From positions 1-20,010 of the forward strand of contig CAJTPS010000036.1 in the NCBI GenBank assembly GCA_910578555.1: a DNA stretch of 20,010 nucleotides, given 5' to 3'. Below, one piece after another: positions 15,263 to 20,010 of this stretch; the first letter of the stretch is position 1, and each line of letters begins with the position of its first letter. The position numbers and the translations under genes were made by a program. This DNA is from an uncultured Lachnospiraceae bacterium. GTDB lineage: Bacteria; Bacillota; Clostridia; Lachnospirales; Lachnospiraceae. The notes under the pieces are model-generated. The model ran no database searches, was not told the origin of the DNA, and saw only the letters and a program-made list of their open reading frames with translations.

Positions 15263-16444
15263 ATGGCAAAGAAAGTTGTTTTGGCAGGTGCTTGTCGTAC
15301 AGCTATCGGTACAATGGGCGGTGGCTTAAGCACGACTCCGGCTGCAGAGCTTGGAGCAATCGTAATCAAAGAGGCGTTGAACAGAGCAGGGGTTGCGCCG
15401 GAGAAAGTTGATCAGGTATATATGGGTTGTGTCATCCAGGCAGGACAGGGTCAGAACGTGGCTCGTCAGTCCTCCATTAAAGCAGGGATTCCCAATGAGG
15501 TTCCGGCAGTTACCATTAACGTAGTGTGCGGTTCCGGTCTTAACTGTGTCAACATGGCGGCACAGATGATTCAGGCAGGCGATGCAGACATCGTTGTTGC
15601 AGGCGGTATGGAGAACATGTCCATGGCTCCTTACGCTATGATGCAGGGACGTTACGGTTACAGAATGAACAACGGTACGCTGGTTGATACGATGATCAAG
15701 GATGCATTGTGGGATGCTTTCAACGATTATCATATGATCACAACTGCAGACAATATCTGCAGGGAGTGGGGACTTACCCGTGAAGAGTTAGACGAGTTCG
15801 CTCTTAAGAGCCAGTTAAAGGCTGAGGAAGCGCAGAAGAACGGCGCTTTTGATAAAGAGATCGTACCTGTTATGATCAAGAAGAAGAAAGAAATGGTAGA
15901 GTTCAAGGTTGATGAAGGACCGAGACCGGGTTCCACGATCGAAGGTCTTCAGAAACTGCGCACAATCAATCCCGACGGATTCGTTACGGCAGGTAATGCT
16001 TCCGGCATCAACGACGGTGCGGCAGCGGTTGTTGTGATGAGTGAAGAGAAGGCAAAAGAGTTAGGCGTGAAGCCTATGGCTACATTCGTGGCAGGCGCAC
16101 TTGCAGGCTGCAGACCGGAGGTTATGGGTATCGGTCCGGTACCGGCTACCAAGAAGGTTATGGCTAAGGCCGGCTACAAGATTGAAGACTTCGATATCAT
16201 CGAGGCAAATGAAGCTTTTGCCGCTCAGTCCGTAGCAGTAGGTAAGGAACTCGGCATTGATGTGGATAAACAGCTCAATCCGAACGGCGGTGCAATTGCA
16301 CTCGGACATCCGGTAGGCGCTTCAGGCTGCCGTATCCTCGTAACACTGCTTCATGAGATGGAAGCCAAGGACGCTAAGAAGGGTCTTGCTACGCTGTGTA
16401 TCGGCGGCGGCATGGGCTGCGCTACGATCGTCGAGAGAGACTAG
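15263..16444 (+). CDS. thl: Acetyl-CoA C-acetyltransferase (thiolase)
   Basis: This 393-residue enzyme condenses two acetyl-CoA into acetoacetyl-CoA, the first step of butyrate formation. It carries the acyl-accepting Cys89 (NVVCGSGL), His349 in GHPVGASG, and Cys379 in CIGGGMGCA, plus NEAFAAQ and GGMENMS typical of biosynthetic thiolases. The length is normal. ATG 15263 is chosen since GGAGGG at 15250-15255 lies seven bases upstream; an in-frame ATG at 15248 overlaps it. It is the first gene of thl-crt-hbd-bcd-etfB. Codon choice is restricted, as expected for a very highly expressed enzyme, and contrasts with the GC-rich M23 gene just before it. The distance to crt is unusually long and structured. 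Confidence 0.96.
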   Translation: MAKKVVLAGACRTAIGTMGGGLSTTPAAELGAIVIKEALNRAGVAPEKVDQVYMGCVIQAGQGQNVARQSSIKAGIPNEVPAVTINVVCGSGLNCVNMAAQMIQAGDADIVVAGGMENMSMAPYAMMQGRYGYRMNNGTLVDTMIKDALWDAFNDYHMITTADNICREWGLTREELDEFALKSQLKAEEAQKNGAFDKEIVPVMIKKKKEMVEFKVDEGPRPGSTIEGLQKLRTINPDGFVTAGNASGINDGAAAVVVMSEEKAKELGVKPMATFVAGALAGCRPEVMGIGPVPATKKVMAKAGYKIEDFDIIEANEAFAAQSVAVGKELGIDVDKQLNPNGGAIALGHPVGASGCRILVTLLHEMEAKDAKKGLATLCIGGGMGCATIVERD

Positions 16445-16452
16445 AGCGAGAA

Positions 16453-16747
16453 AAACATTAACCAACTCTAAGGCAGCAAAGAACGCAGCCTAAGAGTTGC
16501 TAAATGTTTAAGAGAATGCCCAAAAACGGGGCATTCTCCCAGACAAGTTTGCTTGTCTTTGGATTTTGAGGCACAGCAAAGCTGTGACATGGAGGTTAGC
16601 GTGAGAAGAACTTCTAAAGCCTGCGTCACAGGACGCTTTGTCAGGAAGTTCTGCGAGTTGCATTACAAATTTTTGCGCATAGGAGAATACCCGGAATACG
16701 GGTATTCTCAGTATGAAACAGAGTGTCTGGGACACAGGCATTCTCTG
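16453..16747 (+). ncRNA. Structured intercistronic region between thl and crt (hairpin array)
   Basis: The 346-bp gap holds at least seven successive inverted repeats: 16453-16509 (outer AAACATT/AATGTTT, inner AACTCT-A-AGGC/GCCT-A-AGAGTT), 16512-16538 (GAGAATGCCC/GGGCATTCTC), 16541-16558 (AGACAAG/CTTGTCT), 16572-16586 (CACAGC/GCTGTG), 16607-16652 (AGAACTTC/GAAGTTCT), 16683-16709 (GAGAATACCCG/CGGGTATTCTC) and 16719-16747 (CAGAG, GTGTC/GACAC, CTCTG). GAGAAT/ATTCTC arms recur, so alternative pairings between distant hairpins are possible. None has a proper T tract. A 74-codon frame at 16553-16777 crosses it but looks like no known protein. It may be a cis-acting RNA, an mRNA processing or stability region, or a dispersed repeat; the ncRNA label is an inference. 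Confidence 0.5.
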
Positions 16748-16790
16748 GGGCACATAGTTTTGAAATATGTTGAATAAGGAGACACATACA

Positions 16791-17576
16791 ATGGAATTTG
16801 TACTATATGAGGTAAAAGGACAGGTCGGCATCATCACCATCAACCGTGAGAAAGCGCTGAATGCGCTTAACTCTGCTGTGCTGGACGAGCTTGACAAGAC
16901 TCTGGACGGCGTGGATCTCAATGAGGTCAGATGCCTGATCTTAACCGGTGCAGGTCAGAAATCTTTTGTGGCAGGTGCTGATATCGGCGAGATGAGCACG
17001 CTCACTAAAGCGGAGGGCGAGGCTTTCGGCAAGAAAGGCAATGATGTGTTCCGCAAATTAGAGACATTCCCGGTTCCTGTGATCGCGGCAGTGAATGGCT
17101 TTGCACTCGGCGGCGGCTGTGAGATCTCCATGAGCTGCGATATCAGAATCTGTTCCGACAATGCCGTATTCGGGCAGCCGGAAGTAGGTCTCGGCATCAC
17201 ACCGGGCTTCGGCGGCACGCAGAGACTTGCCAGGATCGTAGGACCGGGCATGGCGAAGCAGATGATCTACACGGCAAGAAACATCAAGGCTGACGAGGCG
17301 CTTCGAATCGGTCTTGTGAATGCCGTATACCCGCAGGAAGAGTTGATGGCGGCAGCTGAGAAGATGGCAGCAGGTATCGCTAAGAATGCGCCGATCGCTG
17401 TTCGCAACTGCAAGAAAGCGATTAATGACGGCTTGGAGGCTGGCATGGATGAGGCGATCGTGATCGAAGAGAAACTTTTCGGTGACTGCTTCGAGACAGA
17501 AGACCAGAAGTACGGCATGGCATTCTTCCTTGACAAGAATAAGGAAAAAGTGAAAGAGCCGTTTAAAAACTGCTAG
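16791..17576 (+). CDS. crt: 3-hydroxybutyryl-CoA dehydratase (crotonase)
   Basis: This 261-residue crotonase-fold enzyme removes water from 3-hydroxybutyryl-CoA to give crotonyl-CoA. It has the oxyanion-hole segments KSFVAGADIGEM (57-68) and NGFALGGGCE (102-111), with catalytic Glu111 and Glu131 (FGQPEVGLG), followed by ITPGFGGTQRLARIVG, all characteristic of active short-chain enoyl-CoA hydratases. ATG 16791 has AAGGAG at 16776-16781, nine bases ahead; an earlier in-frame ATG at 16767 would include that site and adds residues absent from the family. It lies third in pathway order but second in gene order, as in many butyrate clusters. Its translation start follows the long hairpin-rich gap. 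Confidence 0.96.
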   Translation: MEFVLYEVKGQVGIITINREKALNALNSAVLDELDKTLDGVDLNEVRCLILTGAGQKSFVAGADIGEMSTLTKAEGEAFGKKGNDVFRKLETFPVPVIAAVNGFALGGGCEISMSCDIRICSDNAVFGQPEVGLGITPGFGGTQRLARIVGPGMAKQMIYTARNIKADEALRIGLVNAVYPQEELMAAAEKMAAGIAKNAPIAVRNCKKAINDGLEAGMDEAIVIEEKLFGDCFETEDQKYGMAFFLDKNKEKVKEPFKNC

Positions 17577-17661
17577 TCGTCAGAAAAAGCAGGTGACGCG
17601 AAGTGACATTTGCTTTATGACGGCGTACAACGAGAAAATCAGAGTGTACAAGCACGATTTT
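17576..17661 (+). promoter_or_regulatory. Two imperfect hairpins between crt and hbd
   Basis: The first (17576-17624) pairs GTCGTCA with TGACGGC and AAAGCA with TGCTTT; it starts on the last base of the crt stop codon. The second (17635-17661) pairs AAAATC with GATTTT and GTG with CAC around TACAAG. Neither ends in a run of T, so they are more likely stability or processing structures than terminators. TATAAT at 17701-17706 lacks a good -35 partner. Confidence 0.45.
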
Positions 17662-17723
17662 GCGAAGAAAAAGGGTTTTCGAGTGACGTATAAAATTAAT
17701 TATAATATAAAGGAGGACTTACA

Positions 17724-18563
17724 ATGAAAGTAGGTATTATCGGTGCGGGAACAATGGGTTCCGGTATTGCACAGGCATTCGCTATGACAGACGGATATGA
17801 AGTCTGCCTTTGCGATATCAAAGAAGAGTATGCAGAGGGCGGCAAGGCCAAGATTCAGAAGAACATGAATTTCCTCGTAGGCAAAGAGAAGATCAGTCAG
17901 GAAAAGGCTGACGAGATCATGGGCAAGATCACAACCGGTCTGAACGGTATCTGTACAGACTGTGACCTGATCGTAGAAGTTGCTCTTGAGAAAATGGAGA
18001 TCAAGCAGGCAATCTTTAAAGAACTGATGGGTATCGTAAAGAAAGACTGCATGTTTGCTTCCAACACATCCTCTCTTTCCATAACCAAGATCGGAGAAGG
18101 ACTGGACAGACCGATGATCGGTATGCATTTCTTCAACCCGGCTGACAGAATGAAACTGGTAGAGGTAATCAGAGGCGAGAACACGCCGCAGGATATGGTA
18201 GATAAGATTACCGCGATCGCAACAGAGATCGGCAAGACTCCCGTACAGGTTAAGGAAGCTCCCGGATTTGTAGTAAACAGAATCCTGATTCCGATGGTAA
18301 ACGAGGCAATCGGTGTTCTCGATGCAGGTACAGCATCTGCTGAAGACATTGATGTAGCTATGCAGCTTGGCGCTTCCCATCCCATGGGACCGCTTCACCT
18401 TGGCGATCTGATCGGTCTGGACATCTGTCTGGCGATTATGGAAGTTCTCTACAACGAGACCAAGGACGAGAAGTATGCTCCGCAGCCGCTTCTGAAGAAG
18501 ATGGTGGAAGAGAAGAAGCTCGGCAGAAAGACCGGCGTAGGATTTTTTGATTATTCGAAATAA
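17724..18563 (+). CDS. hbd: 3-hydroxybutyryl-CoA dehydrogenase
   Basis: This 279-residue enzyme reduces acetoacetyl-CoA to 3-hydroxybutyryl-CoA. The N-terminal Rossmann fold has GAGTMG at 7-12 and Asp31 at the end of the second strand, favouring NADH. The active site shows SNTSSL (113-118), catalytic His135 in GMHFFNPA and Glu147 in LVEVIRG; the C-terminal dimer domain has PGFVVNRIL and HPMGPLHLGDLIGLD. The length fits the short monofunctional Hbd family. ATG 17724 follows AAGGAGG (17710-17716) by seven bases. It lies between crt and bcd. The stop codon is the first part of a hairpin arm that spans the hbd-bcd gap. All key residues are intact. Confidence 0.97.
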   Translation: MKVGIIGAGTMGSGIAQAFAMTDGYEVCLCDIKEEYAEGGKAKIQKNMNFLVGKEKISQEKADEIMGKITTGLNGICTDCDLIVEVALEKMEIKQAIFKELMGIVKKDCMFASNTSSLSITKIGEGLDRPMIGMHFFNPADRMKLVEVIRGENTPQDMVDKITAIATEIGKTPVQVKEAPGFVVNRILIPMVNEAIGVLDAGTASAEDIDVAMQLGASHPMGPLHLGDLIGLDICLAIMEVLYNETKDEKYAPQPLLKKMVEEKKLGRKTGVGFFDYSK

Positions 18564-18615
18564 GCAGACTGAGAGCAACGCGAACGAAAAATGCGAAGCA
18601 TTTTGAGTCTGCTTA
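18561..18615 (+). promoter_or_regulatory. Nested hairpin across the hbd stop codon
   Basis: TAAGCAGACT (18561-18570, including the hbd stop) pairs perfectly with AGTCTGCTTA (18606-18615). Inside, AAAATGC (18588-18594) and GCATTTT (18598-18604) form a second stem around GAA. After the outer stem comes TCTTAAAG, not a T tract. It may protect or attenuate the mRNA between hbd and bcd. The GCGAAGC core matches that of the 64-bp repeats. Confidence 0.6.
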
Positions 18616-18659
18616 TCTTAAAGAGATAGAATAAAATAAACATGGAGGAATAAAAAATC

Positions 18660-19811
18660 ATGGATTTTACTTTAAGCAAAGAACATGAAATGGCGAGAGC
18701 GCTCTTTAAAGAGTTCGCTGAAAAAGAAGTAAAACCTCTCGCTCAGGAGGTAGACGAGACAGAAGCGTTCCCGAGAGAGACCGTTGAGAAGATGGCTAAA
18801 TTAGGTTTTCTGGGAATCCCTGTTCCGAAGGAGTACGGCGGACAGGGCTGTGATCCTCTTACATATGCTATGTGTGTAGAGGAACTCTCCAAAGTTTGCG
18901 GAACAACAGGTGTTATTGTATCCGCACATACATCTCTGTGCTGTGATCCGATCATGACCTACGGTACAGAAGAACAGAAACAGAAATATCTGGTTCCCCT
19001 TGCAAAAGGTGAGAAGTTAGGCGCATTCGGTCTGACAGAGCCCGGTGCAGGTACAGACGCTCAGGGACAGCAGACCAAGGCGGTTCTTGACGGTGACGAG
19101 TGGGTATTAAACGGCTCCAAGTGCTTCATCACAAACGGTAAGGAAGCTGACGTATATGTTATCTTCGCAATTACCGGTACGGTTGAGAAGCGCGGCAGAA
19201 TGACCAAGGAAATCTCCGCATTTATCGTTGAAAAAGGCACACCCGGCTTTACTTTCGGTACGAAAGAGAAGAAGATGGGTATCCGTGGTTCATCCACATA
19301 TGAGTTGATCTTTACAGACTGCCGTATCCCGAAGGACAATCTGCTCGGACAGCAGGGTAAAGGTTTCGGTATCGCTATGCACACACTGGACGGCGGCCGT
19401 ATCGGTATTGCTTCTCAGGCTCTCGGTCTTGCAGAGGGAGCTCTGGAGACAACGATCCAGTATGTAAAAGAGAGAAAACAGTTCGGCAGAACCATCGGCG
19501 CGTTCCAGAATACACAGTTCCAGCTTGCTGACATGGCTACCAAGGTGCAGGCTGCACAGCTTCTTGTATACAAGGCTGCTATGGCGAAGGCTACCCAGAA
19601 GGTTTACTCCGTAGAGGCGGCTATGGCGAAGTTATATGCCGCAGAGGTTGCTATGGAAGTGACCACCAAGGCTGTTCAGCTCCACGGCGGTTACGGCTAC
19701 ATCAGAGAGTACGATGTAGAGCGTATGATGCGTGACGCGAAGATCACAGAGATCTACGAAGGCACAAGCGAAGTCCAGAGAATGGTTATCTCCGGATCTC
19801 TGCTTAAGTAA
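18660..19811 (+). CDS. bcd: Butyryl-CoA dehydrogenase
   Basis: This 383-residue FAD flavoprotein of the acyl-CoA dehydrogenase family reduces crotonyl-CoA to butyryl-CoA. Seen are the FAD/substrate motif FGLTEPGAGTD (residues 123-133), ITNG, the middle beta domain, ERKQFGRTIGAFQN, QLHGGYGYIREYDVERMMRD and the catalytic base Glu367 in IYEGTSEVQR. In Clostridia this enzyme works with EtfAB, and the complex can bifurcate electrons from NADH to crotonyl-CoA and ferredoxin; etfB following immediately supports that here. ATG 18660 has GGAGGA at 18644-18649, ten bases upstream. Length and all motifs are normal. It is one of the most conserved genes of the window and shows the same highly biased codon use as thl. 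Confidence 0.97.
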   Translation: MDFTLSKEHEMARALFKEFAEKEVKPLAQEVDETEAFPRETVEKMAKLGFLGIPVPKEYGGQGCDPLTYAMCVEELSKVCGTTGVIVSAHTSLCCDPIMTYGTEEQKQKYLVPLAKGEKLGAFGLTEPGAGTDAQGQQTKAVLDGDEWVLNGSKCFITNGKEADVYVIFAITGTVEKRGRMTKEISAFIVEKGTPGFTFGTKEKKMGIRGSSTYELIFTDCRIPKDNLLGQQGKGFGIAMHTLDGGRIGIASQALGLAEGALETTIQYVKERKQFGRTIGAFQNTQFQLADMATKVQAAQLLVYKAAMAKATQKVYSVEAAMAKLYAAEVAMEVTTKAVQLHGGYGYIREYDVERMMRDAKITEIYEGTSEVQRMVISGSLLK

Positions 19812-19894
19812 GACAGCTTATCATTTGCGAGTGCCGGCTTAGAGATAACACTAGCTATTATAAACGAATAAATAATATAAGGAGAGAAAATACA

Positions 19895-20010
19895 ATGAAA
19901 ATTGTTGTTTGTATTAAACAGGTTCCTGATACAAAGGGCGGCGTTAAGTTTAATCCTGACGGAACACTTGACAGAGGCGCTATGCTTACCATCATGAACC
20001 CGGATGATAA
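19895..20010 (+). CDS. etfB: Electron transfer flavoprotein beta subunit, 5' part
   Basis: The window ends 38 codons into this gene. The start, MKIVVCIKQVPDTKGGVKFN, matches the conserved N-terminus of bacterial EtfB (KQVPDT motif). ATG 19895 follows AAGGAG (19879-19884). EtfB with EtfA carries electrons between NADH, ferredoxin and Bcd, and its place after bcd fits the standard cluster; etfA is expected beyond the edge. The 83-bp gap from bcd contains only a weak inverted repeat (TTATC with GATAA). Confidence 0.93.
   Translation, partial: MKIVVCIKQVPDTKGGVKFNPDGTLDRGAMLTIMNPDD

Noticed and set aside
16553..16777. 74-codon open frame in the thl-crt gap
   Set aside because: It starts inside a hairpin with no ribosome site and runs through several inverted repeats; composition follows the structure rather than a protein. 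Kept only as part of the structured region.

Overview
The window looks like a chromosomal segment of an anaerobic, butyrate-forming Clostridia, most likely a Lachnospiraceae. The main reason is the cluster thl-crt-hbd-bcd-etfB at 15263-20010, the gene order of the central acetyl-CoA to butyryl-CoA pathway in that group. Other support is strong GGAGG-type ribosome sites, sigma-A-like promoters, a long-form hibernation factor and Gram-positive wall hydrolases. The assignment is inference from gene content; no marker RNA gene is present.

Layout. (1) 1-3142 is the decayed end of one or two integrated mobile elements: an Xis-like gene, then two related tyrosine integrase genes in tandem. Each integrase is broken by one lesion (a one-base deletion near 511 and an ochre stop at 1992) while the catalytic half stays open; both are followed by clear hairpin terminators. 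(2) 3439-5666 carries a two-domain FokI-type adenine methyltransferase with an N-terminal helix-turn-helix and its own promoter; no restriction nuclease is visible. (3) 5715-7762 holds a short-chain dehydrogenase (minus strand) and a thioredoxin reductase (plus strand), divergently arranged. The reductase is bracketed by two arrays of the same 64-bp palindromic repeat. (4) 7851-10375 holds a secreted SH3-NlpC/P60 wall hydrolase and a long-form ribosome hibernation factor, separated by a 490-bp gap with a cluster of DnaA-box-like 9-mers. (5) 10539-15167 is an envelope block: a multi-pass GT-C-like membrane protein, a GtrB-GtrA fusion (GT2 glycosyltransferase plus four-helix flippase-like domain) and a membrane-anchored M23 peptidase. 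A 140-bp structured palindromic element lies between the first two. (6) 15137-20010 is the butyrate operon.

How they work together. Thl condenses two acetyl-CoA, Hbd reduces acetoacetyl-CoA, Crt dehydrates 3-hydroxybutyryl-CoA, and Bcd with the electron-transfer flavoprotein reduces crotonyl-CoA. The junctions within this operon are long and unusually rich in hairpins, most of all the 346-bp thl-crt gap, which suggests control at the RNA level. The envelope block resembles a three-component Gtr-type system (lipid-sugar synthase, flippase and membrane glycosyltransferase) reduced to two genes.

The most interesting leads are the structured thl-crt leader, the 64-bp repeat arrays around the thioredoxin reductase gene, the two-gene Gtr-like system, the orphan HTH-fused methyltransferase, and the DnaA-box cluster upstream of the hibernation factor.
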